The notes under the pieces were generated by a model, which was not told where the DNA came from, did no database searches, and was given only the letters and a program-made list of their open reading frames with translations. Positions 46,174 to 56,801 of a DNA stretch of 64,000 nucleotides are shown one piece after another (the first letter of the stretch is position 1; each line of letters opens with the position of its first letter). This DNA is from Castanea sativa (lineage: Eukaryota > Streptophyta > Magnoliopsida > Fagales > Fagaceae). The DNA is taken from NCBI RefSeq assembly GCF_040712315.1, contig NC_134016.1, forward strand, positions 5,382,782 through 5,446,781. The letters run 5' to 3'. The translations under genes and the position numbers were made by a program.

Positions 46174-46615
46174 ATGGGTTGTGCTAACTCCAAAACTGAT
46201 AAAAGTGAAGCTCTGCGTCTCTGTAAAGAACGGAAGAGATTCATCAAGCAGGCCATTGATTCAAGGTATGCTCTAGTAGCTGCTCATGTCTCTTACACAC
46301 AATCCCTTAAAAACATTGGCATTGCTCTTTGGCAGTATGCTGAGGCCAAGGTCTTGATTAGATGGGGTTTTTATGCAAACGAGGAAATCTGATGTTGGGT
46401 TGAGTATTAGTGGGAATTTGAGTTCTGGGTCGAGGGAGGCTTCAAAATTGAATGGTGTGTTGAAGAAGTTGTAGGACATAGACGATCTCAGAGGGTTTCT
46501 AATCAACGAAATGTTGTTGATGAACATGTGGAAGAGAGTAGCAGTGGTAAGTCTTTGGATGAGGTGGATTTAACAAATGATGAAAAGTCTTTGGATGAAG
46601 TTCTTAAGCAATAAA
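46174..46615 (+). pseudogene. Fragment of a DUF630-type gene (NRG2/ROH-like)
   Basis: The first 60 or so codons, starting MGCANSKTDKSEALRLCKER, match the DUF630 N-terminal domain of plant proteins such as the nitrate regulator NRG2. They include the MGCxxSK N-myristoylation start, KERKRFIKQAIDSRYALVAAH, and YTQSLKNIG. After AEAKVLIRWGF the frame leaves the family and stops at 46392. Other frames carry on with RKSDVGLSISGNLSSGSRE, and VDEHVEESSSGKSLDEV ending at 46615, so small frameshifts and loss of the main body are likely. A complete gene would be several times longer with several exons. It lies within the broken spacer of B5, so it was probably carried in as a fragment. Confidence 0.65.
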
Positions 46616-46872
46616 AATCCCTAATTTTTTTATTTTTGTTATATTTGTTTTTCCCTAAAATTATGTTTTTCTAACCGCAAAGGGAGAAATAGGTAACAGA
46701 TCCTTAACAGAAGTTATCTTAGGTGGGCAAAGTATTAAGTTTTAAACCATATGTAGGCAAAGTGAAAACGGGTCTAGCCACAAATGGGTTTATTATAATT
46801 TCCCCTTATAAAAATGTAGGATCAAATCAACTCTAACAAAAACATTATATATAAACACCAAAATGGTATTTC

Positions 46873-46935
46873 CTTTCTTCTTCTTCTTCTTCTTCTTCTT
46901 CTTCTTTCTTTTTTTTTTTTTTTTTTTTTATAGAG
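46873..46935. repeat. (TTC)n and poly-T tract
   Basis: About ten CTT units are followed by a long T run, possibly a retroposon tail in reverse orientation. Confidence 0.8.
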
Positions 46936-47029
46936 ATAGAAATTCTACTCTAGTCTAATCTAAATGTATATGTGTGTGTAAAAGTGTATTTTTTTCTATT
47001 TCTTAATCATTTGATTACTTTTCTAAAAT

Positions 47030-47130
47030 GTTGTAAAAAATGAAGAGAAAATATGTACAAAAAAATTATGCATATAACACCAACACTAAATCATGCTGGG
47101 TTTGCTCTTCCTTTAGCCTTAATTTGTGTA
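47030..47130 (+). promoter_or_regulatory. Orphan remnant of a family A promoter region
   Basis: AATATGTACAAAAAAATTATG, then ATAACACCA, then CTTCCTTTAGCCTTAATTTG match 38985-39078 upstream of A5 (ATATGTACAAAAAAG, ATAACACCAGTCC, CTTCCATTAGCCTTAATTTG). No A coding sequence follows. It is the far end of the B5 spacer, separated by the inserts at 44545-46935. Confidence 0.6.
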
Positions 47131-47546
47131 TTGAAACACATTATTTATTCTATTAGTTAATTAAGGAACTTTCAAAGTATCTAAGTCATGAACTCTAAAT
47201 ATAAATCCTAAATTTTAGGTAAATTAAAAAAAAAACAGTTTTTTTTTTTTTTTACCAAGTTTCTCCGTATCCCATAAATTAGGTATCACCTCTCTATAGT
47301 TTCCAAGTGTGTATATATAAGACAATTCTTTTCTTTGTACTAGACATTTGTGTGGTTCAAAAATATTTCTAAACCTTATGTTTAACTGAAACAAAACTAG
47401 AGGATAATCTGGTAAAACTATATTTTTAACTCTACTTAAAATGCCTACAAAATAAAACACTCTCCTATTAATCCATGTTTTTAAATTATGACACTAAACC
47501 AAAAAAAAAAAAACCTTATTGCACGCGCAAAGTGCGTGTGATGAAG

Positions 47547-47595
<49 letters not shown>

Positions 47596-48535
47596 TTTTT
47601 GAGATTATATCAACTTGGGTTTATTTTTGATAGAGTTGAACACGTGCAAAAAAAGAACTTAGGTTTTTTTTTTAATTAGAAAATTGAAATAAACATTATT
47701 TTTTCTCTTTAATTCAAATTATTAACCTTTACAAAAAAAAGAAAAAGAAAAAGAGTCTCCTAACATGCGCATGAGTGCTCAAAGGCTAGTTTAATTTATA
47801 AACAATATGCGATAGAATTTCTAAATAAATGAAACACAGTAGGAAAAACATGCTTTGTTTCCAATGAACAACAGTTCTGGTTCATGAAGTTGCCAATGAA
47901 ATCCAGGGTGGCCCAAGGGATTTTGGGTCCTTACTCCTAAGGCTATGTTTAAATGGAAGCTTTTTATATATTTAGATTGAATTAAATAATTTTTTATTTA
48001 AAATTTATTCTTCAAATTTGTTTAGATGCAAAAAAAGAAAAAAATTAGTTTTTTTAATTAATTTTGTTTTTATATGTGAGTTGTTGGTCTAAATTTTTAT
48101 AACTTTTTTTTATTCATTTTTGAGATTTTCATTTTTTTTTATTATTATATTATGTTCATTATTAGTGAAAAAAAAATTAGAGAATCTTTATGAGACTTTT
48201 TTTTTTTTTTGAGAAACACGCACACTCAAAAAAAAAAAAAAAGATACTTAGTGTTATTGAGTCGTCCTACATTGGTAAGGTGTGATATTGAAGAGTTTAT
48301 CATTTGCTCCGCGACACTAACTGCTGCATGCAGTTTTGATGTTGGCGTGTGAGTGTATTCCCTTATCTCATTCCCTCTTTATAAGACTTGATTAATTTTT
48401 CTCAAAACTTTTTTTTTTTTTTTGACAACTAGTATATATATAAAGTTACAAAGATTAAAAAAATTATATTTAAATTGCAAAGAAATTAGTGGCCAATGAT
48501 CCATCTACACGTTATTAATTTTTTTCCAATGCTAT
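47131..48535. other. Non-coding stretch with microsatellite
   Basis: AT-rich without a gene. A (GT)n(AT)n microsatellite lies at 47551-47597. Near 48260 GTCCTACATTGGTAAGG recalls the plant snRNA upstream element, but no RNA gene follows. Confidence 0.4.
47551..47597. repeat. (GT)n(AT)n microsatellite
   Basis: About 14 GT units followed by AT units. Confidence 0.9.
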
Positions 48536-49521
48536 ATCCACAATATTTTTACAATAATTTCACAACAAATTTTAGATAGTAACATGTTATTCGTTCTAAT
48601 TTGGGTCAACTACTAACATCATTTTTTTACCTATTGTTAGGCTCTAAGGATTTAGGTTCCAAATGTATTAGAACTTCAATGTGTAATGTTAGCAAATCAT
48701 GATCAAAACTTAGAATCTAGATTTAGGATGCTCAAAGTATGTTTAATATAAAGTTGGAATCGAGTAATTGCAGAAAATTACTGTTCACTTTCTACAAGGC
48801 TCGATCGATCTAAAATTAGACTCGATCGATTGAAGCTCGTGTAAAATGTTTTTTTGCAGAATTTTCCAACTCAGCCCAAGCTCGTTTGACGTGTAGGGTT
48901 TTATGTTTTATGTTTTATATAAATAGGAAAATCCTAGCCACGTTTTGGCGGTTGTTGTTGCTGTGTATGTGAATCTCTTGTGAGATCTAGAAGTGTTTGC
49001 CTTCACATATACTTAGAGTTATCAAGAATCAAGATTACGTCAAAAGCTTGATGATCGCTTCAGTTACTGCATAAAATGCTTAAAGATATACAGGTGGTGT
49101 ACTTGTGCTTGCTGTGGATCTGAAAAAGAAGTAATTCGTGGATTCGGAGCTGTCACATGGTCGTAGTAGTAAGTTTCCTACTCGAGGTAGCAATAGGATG
49201 TTAATGGTCTAAGTCGCTATTATGCAAACTTTAATTCTTTCATAGTAGAACTGATTTACCTACAGGATAGCTAGGTTAAATCCTCCCCAGGTTTTTTACC
49301 GGTTTGGTTTTCCTAGGTTATCATATCGTGTGTTATTTACTTTTCCGTACTGCTTTGCATGATATGATTTACTTGTGTTAACCTAGATTTGAATAATTTA
49401 CCTAAGTTAAACACTTGGCTAAATAACTAGGTTAATCTATTTGTGTTTAAGGGGTCTAAAAACTTTACACCTATTAATAACAAATTATCACCTAAGATTT
49501 GTTGTAAAATATTGTGGACAA
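48536..49521. mobile_element. MITE interrupted by a solo LTR
   Basis: The left arm TATCCACAATATTTTTACA, then TTTCACAACAAATTTTAG, is repeated inverted at the right (CCTAAGATTTGTTGTAAAA, TATTGTGGACA). The arms, about 95 and 50 bases long, are now separated by the LTR at 48635-49469. Exact ends are uncertain. Confidence 0.6.
48635..49469. mobile_element. Solo LTR of an LTR retrotransposon
   Basis: It starts TGTTAGGCTCTAAGG and ends CTAAAAACTTTACA, with the usual TG...CA ends. It is flanked by the perfect 5-bp duplication CCTAT (48630-48634 and 49470-49474). There is no internal region, primer-binding site or coding sequence, so it is a solo LTR formed by recombination. Length and sequence style would fit a Copia-type element, but the superfamily cannot be proven from an LTR alone. 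Confidence 0.82.
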
Positions 49522-50077
49522 TGTTAGAAATTTAGACCCCGGTTAATAGAATTAACAAGTTTTAAATCTAAGTTGTTAATTAGATCTATTATGAATAAAC
49601 ATTGTTAAAAAAAATATTAAAAAAAAAATCAATATCAAGTCAAAATTATGTACAACGGAATAGTAAATAAGACAAGATATTATAACTCAGAAAAACCAAT
49701 AAACAATTTAGTTTCACAGTAAAAAACCTGAGGGAAAACCTTCCCAAAAAGCAATCCGCTATTAAAGAGAAGTTTCAGATTTAGTACAAAACTTTTGTTT
49801 CTAAACTTTACAAACCCAGTAGATGAACTTACAGTAGAAACTTTTTACTGCTTCAAAACCTCTAAACTCTCTAGTATATAAATGCTTCACTCACAATCAC
49901 TATTGGAACCTCCAATTGACTTCAAGAACATCCTGAAGGTTTTCCTAATTGCACAAGTTTGTGGTAGTTGCTATGGCTTCAGCTTCTTCATGAATTGAAT
50001 CTTCATATCTACTTTGAAACTTTTTGGTATGGTGAAATAGAGAAAACTTGGTTACAAAACCCTAGTCGCATAAATGG

Positions 50078-50161
<84 letters not shown>

Positions 50162-51486
50162 AAGCTTTCTAATAGATGGCTTATAATGTTCTTTAAATAC
50201 CGGTTCAAACAGATCTCAATTCGGGTTTCAAATGAATAAGTTATGGCCTCCATTCACGTTGTTGATTTTTGCTGATCCGTGATGCTTGATGTATCAAGAG
50301 GTATTGAGACTGCTATTAAGGAGGCAATAGATTTTGAGCTTCTATCGAGAGGTATCGAGGTAGTATTGAGACTGCTATCGAGACTATTACTGAGGTACAT
50401 GCTGAAAATGTGTTGAAAATACACTTTTCCTGAGCTTTTCTTAAACAAAATTTGCATCTTCTACTTGGTCTTCAATTACAATTTTAAGACATATCAAAAC
50501 TCAATAAAAGACACATAATTTGGCATGGTTTGACAATACAAAAACACATAACTCTAACAAATAACAATTTATTTTGAGTAATGCTAAAGACAACAATAAA
50601 ATTTATAGTATTTCTAGCATTTTCCTATTGAGAATTGAAATTACTTCTTGTAATTGGTAACGCATCTAATTTTTGTGAGACCTATATATTTAAATTTGTA
50701 TTATTTCTAGTATTGCTCTTTTTTTTTTTTTTGGCATTCTTAAAAATGAAGGAAAAATGTCAAACTAATTATTTCTTTTATATCTCCAATAGATTTTTAA
50801 AAAAAACAAAAAATCAATTTTTTGGCCCCACATTTGGGCCTACCTTTAGATGGCCCTAGGTGATGCCAACAAACCGTTAATTGATCACCAGCATTTGACA
50901 AAAAGTTATTTGTTCCATGGCCAGCAAACCGTTAATGATCTGGAAGATTTTTTGTTAGGCTGTAACTTGTAATGTGATCTTGCAGAATTTGTAGGATGCT
51001 TTGATTGGATTTAACACGTCCTTGTATTTTAATACACCTAGGCTGGACTATTTTTGCTTAAATCTTGTCCTTCCAAATGTTTTGGATTTTTCTCTCATTT
51101 GCTCTAATTTTCTTCCCACCATTTTTTAGGACTTTACTCTTACTTGATTTGGTATGATTTCTTTTGGTTATATTCTTGTTTGCTTTGTCACTTTGAAAGG
51201 GTTTTCTTTTTTTTTTTTTGGGAGCAAATGTCACTTTGAAGTTTGAACCCTGTCATTTGACATCTCAATTTGCATAAGATGCCTTCGATGCATTTCAAGG
51301 TTGACTGTAGCTGAATCATTGAACATGTCCTACTGTGGGGTAATCCTTAACTAGGTTAACAAAAGAAAATGTGTAAGATCAACATGCTTAGCAAGGGGTG
51401 TTTTCCATAGTTAGGACGGCAATGGAATGAAAGTCTTTTTCACTCGCAGACCCAAACCGTTTAATGAACCGTTAAAGGGAGAGGTT
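49522..51486. other. Non-coding stretch
   Basis: There is no gene I can support. It contains a long CT repeat at 50079-50160, and the short repeated text GAGGTATTGAGACTGCTAT (about 50298-50380) in two or three imperfect copies. Confidence 0.4.
50079..50160. repeat. (CT)n microsatellite
   Basis: About 41 CT units without interruption. Confidence 0.95.
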
Positions 51487-51754
51487 CAAGGTTTTGAAGG
51501 TTAGACCGAGGTTAAACCGAGGTCAAACCGTGATGACGTCATAATTAATTTAAATTTTTTTAAAAGATAAATAAATACATTAATTAGTAAAAGTAGAAAA
51601 ATTGACTAAAATAACCAAAATCAATATTGAGATTTATCTTTCAAGTGTATTTTTTATATCATAATTTTCATAAAAAAGATAAGAAATACTAAATTATAAG
51701 CAAAAATAAATTAAATATCAAGTTTCTTAATCAAGAAGTTGATAAAAATAATGG

Positions 51755-51809
<55 letters not shown>

Positions 51810-51929
51810 TACATAACGTTTTTGTGCTAGCCTATATTTAAATTAATCTTATGTTATGCCCAACAGCCCAAGTCCTTTTTTTTTTTGTTGAGTGAAAGCC
51901 CAAGTCCATTCAGATGGTCAACTATGTAT

Positions 51930-51966
<37 letters not shown>

Positions 51967-52551
51967 GTAAAACCAGAAGAGTGGCAGACTTGCTCATTAA
52001 AAAATTAGTTAAATAATAAATATTACTATAAGGCCCAAGTAAATGGTTGACAGCCATGCATCTGGTACAAGTTAAAGAAGAAAAGGTTGATACCTTACAC
52101 TTTGACAACCAAGCATTTACTGACTTGTGGGAAGAGTGGAAGACTGTGATAGAAAAAAGTAAAAAGTTCATCTTCATCATCGGCAAATGGGCAAAGAATA
52201 GCAGACTTCAGAAAGAGCAAAAATGCATAAAAGAAAGAAAGAAAGAAAGAGAGACAAAGAAGAAAAATGAAGAAAAAGAAATGGAGATGCAAGCTCAAGG
52301 TTTGACAACATCTCACTGTGGTTGAGAAGCTTCAACAATGGCTGTAAGTATCAACAACAAAATTTCTGACTTGAAGTTGAACTTTTGAGAACCGTCCACA
52401 GTTCTTAAAACCGGCAGGTTCAACTACGGTTTGTGTAGTTCGCTGCTTTTTCTACATATGCCAATTTGGGAAGCTAAAAGAACCGTTTTGATGAACATTT
52501 CTCGGTTAACCTGGTCAGACCGTACGGTCCAGTATGGGTTTCAAAACCATG
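51487..52551. mobile_element. Probable hAT-like TIR element
   Basis: Ends are CAAGGTTTTGAAGG and, at the right as reverse complement, CATGGTTTTGAAACC. Subterminal parts carry AGACCGAGGTTAAACCG and CGGTTAACCTGGTCAGACCG in inverted order. The CAAGG/CATGG style matches the hAT-like element at 34349. No matching 8-bp duplication is visible, so ends or integrity are uncertain. The inner open frame at 52047-52325, rich in Lys/Glu, is not recognised. Confidence 0.45.
51757..51810. repeat. (AT)n(AC)n microsatellite
   Basis: About 20 AT units followed by ACACACAC. Confidence 0.9.
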
Positions 52552-52649
52552 TTTTATCCTGGATACCATTTCTTTTATGAGAAATGTTAATAAATGTTTT
52601 TTTTTAATACTTGATAAACATATTAAATTGATGGAGAAAAACAAAAAGA

Positions 52650-55600
52650 GGCTAAGCATCCATAGAGTTCATACAAAGATTGTAGACATGCACAAGGAAC
52701 CTAGTAGACCTATTAGCAAGTTATAACACTTGAGAGATAATAACTTTAGGTACATAAACCAAATGAACAGACAATCCTTGTTGCAATAACTACCTAGTAT
52801 TTGAAACAAAGGTGTGCTCTTGCCAAGCTGGTACTCTTGCATTGTTATATAGTTGGACTGTTCTTTTGCAATTGTTCAAAATGATGATCCTACTCAGGTT
52901 GGCTTCCTTTGCTTTGATCATTGCTTCCACTATTGCTTCCTAGTTTGCTAGGAACATAGATTGCCTCCCACTGGTAGAAGATCCTGTGAACAGACTAGTT
53001 CCTTCCAAATTAATGGCTTCAAAAGCATATCCACATCTTCTTGAGGCTACTTCTTGATACCTGCCTTTGGTTTATGCATAAATTCCTTGAAAACTTCCTT
53101 GTACCTGTAAATGAGAGAGGTAGATGTGAGAACCACTTCAATAGGATTAGGAAGTTTGCCCTGGTGCACCACCAGATTCTTGTAAGTCTAAAGAAGCCAT
53201 AAGATGGTAAACAAGGCTTAAAGAAATTGCATTCCATCTTGTCCCAAAACTCTGTTGGCAGATAAGCTTTCTTTGATCCACTATTTTGTGGTCATATGAG
53301 TGAAGTCAGATGTTCTAATATTAAGAATGGACCCATACCAGACTGCTCTAGCAAAGGGGCATTGTTGAAATAAATGTGTTGTGGTTCCTTCACCCTCATT
53401 ACCCGTAGGGCAAGTGCTAGAGTTTGTGTTACCTCTTCCTTTAAGTACAACTAGAACAGGAATGCTGTCATGAAGGACTTAATAGATGAATGTGAGGACC
53501 TTTATAGGAAGTTTGATTTTCTAGAAAAACTTCCATAAGGATTGGTGATCAACATTTGAGTTTGAACTTAAACCCTTGGATTGATTGTAGTCCAGTTGTA
53601 AGATTTTGTATGCATGATCAACCCTGTAATCCCCTGATGCAGAATGTTTCCAGACTAGCTTGTCTATACTTCCATCTATTTTTGCAATTGGAATCTGCAC
53701 TATTTCCTTGGCTATAGATGATCGGTATAGTTTTCCAAGCAAGTTCAAATTCCAGCTTTTTGTCCTATTGTCAATTAGATCAGCCCTAGTACCATTAAGC
53801 AAATTTTTTTCCTGTAATACTTGGTTTGGGCAGTTGAACCAATCTTGGTGGGTGAGAGGGATATGGCTACCATTTCCTATGATCCATCTACCTTTATGCA
53901 GCTTTGTGTATTGAGTGACAAAGATATTTTTCCAAATCCAAGAATGATGAGGTTTTGGCTTGTAATCTTGCAAAGTAGATGTAGGAAAATACTTAGATTT
54001 AAAGGTCCTAGAAATCAAAGAGTTTGGATTGTGTAGTATTCTCCAATACTGCTTTGAGATCATTGCTTGATTAAATAGACTAGCCTTTTTAAATCCAAAA
54101 CCTCTCATGTTTCTTGGCTGACACACCTTATCCCAATGAATCAAGTGAAGTTTTCTGGTACCAGATTCATGCCCCCACCAAAAATCCCTCATGATTGCAG
54201 CTTGTTTGCTACAAAAACTGTTAGGAAACCTAAAATAGGACATGGCATAAAGGGGGGTAGACTGCAAAACTGATGAGATCAAAATTGCTCTTCCAGCCTG
54301 AGAAAGCAGCCTTGCTTTCCAGCCTTGGAGTTTTGCCTGTACCTTATCAACTAGATCTTGGAAATCAATTACCCTTCTCCCCCTAAGTTTAAAAGATAGA
54401 CCTAAATACTTACTAGGACATTGAACAAGATTAACATGAAGACTGCTAGCAAGGTTTTCTTTAATGTTTAAGGAGATATTTGGGGAGCAATAAATATTAG
54501 ACTTACTAAAATTTATGGCTTGATCAGATAAGGAAAATACCATTGAATTGTGTTTTCTAGATTTGTCAATGAGCACTTATCATTCTGGAAGAAGAAAAGA
54601 GAGTCATCAGCAAAGAGATGTGTAAAGGATACACCATTCTTACCAATTTTAATGCCCCTTAATTTCTTTTGACTTTTAGCTTTGGTAAGGGCAATGGACA
54701 GTATGTTTGCACAAAAAAGAAATAGGTAAGGAGACATGGGGTCTCCTTGTCTGAGCCCTTTAGAATGGTAAAAAGGTTGTGTTGGGCTACCATTGAGAAG
54801 TAGAGTAAACTGCACAGTAGTGACACATTCCATCACCCAATTGATCCAATTGTTGCTAAAATTCATAGAGAGAAGAACCGCCTTGAGAAAATTCCAGGAA
54901 ACCCTATTATAAGCCTTACACATATCTATTTTTAGGGCTCTATAACCTTTTTTCCTTCCTTTTTTCTTTCTCAATGAGTCAAAAATTTCATGAGCTAGAA
55001 GGATATTGTCAGTTATGCTCCTACAATGGATGAAGGCATTCTGAAAAGGTGAAACTAGCTTATCCATAAGGGGTTTTAATCTGTTCACCAAAATCTTGAA
55101 AATGATATTGTATGCGACATTGGACAAGCTTATGGGTCTAAAGTGTGGAACCTCCTCAGGGAAGCTAGTTTTAGGAATTAAGGTGATGTAGGTTTGGTTT
55201 AGAGATTTAAGGAGTGACCCTAAATAAAAAAAAGCATGAACAGAACTAAGAATGTCATGTTTCACAATACCCCAAAATTCCTGGTAAAACAAGGTTGGTA
55301 TTCCACCTGGACCTAGGGCTTTTTGAGGACCAAGCTAGTGGATAGCCAATTCAATCTCTACATCAGTTATAGGTCTATCAAGTAGGGATTGTTGCTGATT
55401 GTCAATTTGAGGAATTATACAGAGTCTCTAATTCATTCAAAATCTCCTGAAAGGACATGGTATTGGTCTCCTCATATTGCTTTCTAAAGCGATCCACCAA
55501 AGTATTTTCAATAATAGCGAAATTGTCAATGTTGCTTCCATTTGTTAATTTAAGATGTGAAATCATGTTTCTAGTTCTTCTTTGACTTACTATAGTTTGA

Positions 55601-56654
55601 AAATACTTAGTGTTTCTATCCCCTTGCACAATCCAATTAGCTCTAGCTTTTTGGGCCCACATGATTTCCTCCCTAATCATCAAGTTTTCTAACTCCTCCC
55701 TAATTTCCTTTTCTCTTCTCACATCTGCTATGGTAATGATGGAATTTTGTATATCCTGCAAAATTTGTTTTCTAGCTTTAATTTCTCTTTCCACTTTCCC
55801 AAAGACCTTCTTATTCTAGTCAATGAAATTCTTTTTAACAGAAGCAAGCTTATGTTGCAGCTTAAAGGCTCTAGAACCTTGGGTGTGAGCTGTCCAGGCA
55901 TTTTGAACTATGCCCTTACAGTCAGCATGTGTAATCCACTTTTTTTCAAACTTGAAAGGTCTCTTTCTAAAGGGTGGCACCACTTCAAAGTCCAAGATAA
56001 CTGAACCATGATCAGATCTTATAATGGCTTGGTTTTGAAGAACATATTGAGGGTAAGTGTTTATCCAGTCAATTGAAGCAAAAGCTTTATCAAGTTTCTC
56101 CATAACAAAGGCTCCATCTTCTCTGCTATTCATCCAAGTAAATTTTTGACCCTTAGCTTCTAACTCACACAGGTGAAGATCATTCAGAGTTTGTTGAAAA
56201 ACTTCAGCTCCAACATTTCTATTATTATTAAAAGATAATTTATCTTCACTAGAAAAAATTTGGTTAAAATCCCCAATGCACAACCATATAGGTTTTGCTT
56301 TGGTATGGAGGTATCTCAATTCTGACCACACTTCATTTCTTTTAGAGTGTTTAGGTTGACCATAAACAAAAGTAATTGAAAGGAGGGTACCTTTATGATC
56401 AAAGAAATCAACATGCAGTAGGTTCTTGGAGCTATAATGGATGTTGAGAATTTAGTCTTGATGCCATCCAAGCAGCAATCCTCCACTAAGACCTTCACAA
56501 GGGACTTCCCACCCATTCCAACACCTTTATCTTTGGCAAGCTTTGTCTCCATCAAAAACAAAATATTAGGTTTATCCTCCTGGGCCTTATTCTAGCATTG
56601 TAAAACTACAAAGGGAGTGCCCAACCTCCTGCAATTCCAACTTAGAATCCTCAT
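52650..56654 (-). pseudogene. LINE ORF2 remnant (endonuclease, reverse transcriptase)
   Basis: The start MRILSWNCRRLG at 56654 is the usual endonuclease N-terminus. NILFLMETKL follows (about 56565-56535), then GDFNQIFS (about 56280) and SDHGSVILDFE (about 56010), the endonuclease catalytic motifs. The reverse transcriptase shows FRPISLSNVAYNIIFKIL, KIDMCKAYNRVSW, QGDPMSPYLF and the catalytic FADDS at about 54610. Beyond 54580 comes the connection region (AGRAILISSVLQSTPLYAM), and near 53320-53410 a zinc-binding segment with THLFQQCPFARAVW. Breaks include a stop before LGPQKALGPGGIP (about 55335), and frame changes near 56330, 55800, 55400, 54550 and 53520. It is not functional. Confidence 0.85.
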
Positions 56655-56801
56655 GGTTCTTGGGGAAGCTGTTGTTGGCCAGCTTCCCAAAGCCCTACAT
56701 CAGATTGACCATTGAGAGAAGATGTGCTTACTTCTTGTCAAAAACATCACATTGGAGTCTTTGTTTGATGTTTCTTCCAAACTTTTCACTTTCTTTCCTG
56801 A

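Noticed and set aside
48255..48390. Possible snRNA-type promoter (GTCCTACATTGG then TATAAG)
   Set aside because: The upstream element is imperfect and no recognisable U-RNA sequence follows; probably chance or a repeat.
52047..52325. Lys/Glu-rich open frame of 92 codons
   Set aside because: It is low complexity, inside a probable TIR element, with no recognisable domain and an antisense frame equally open.
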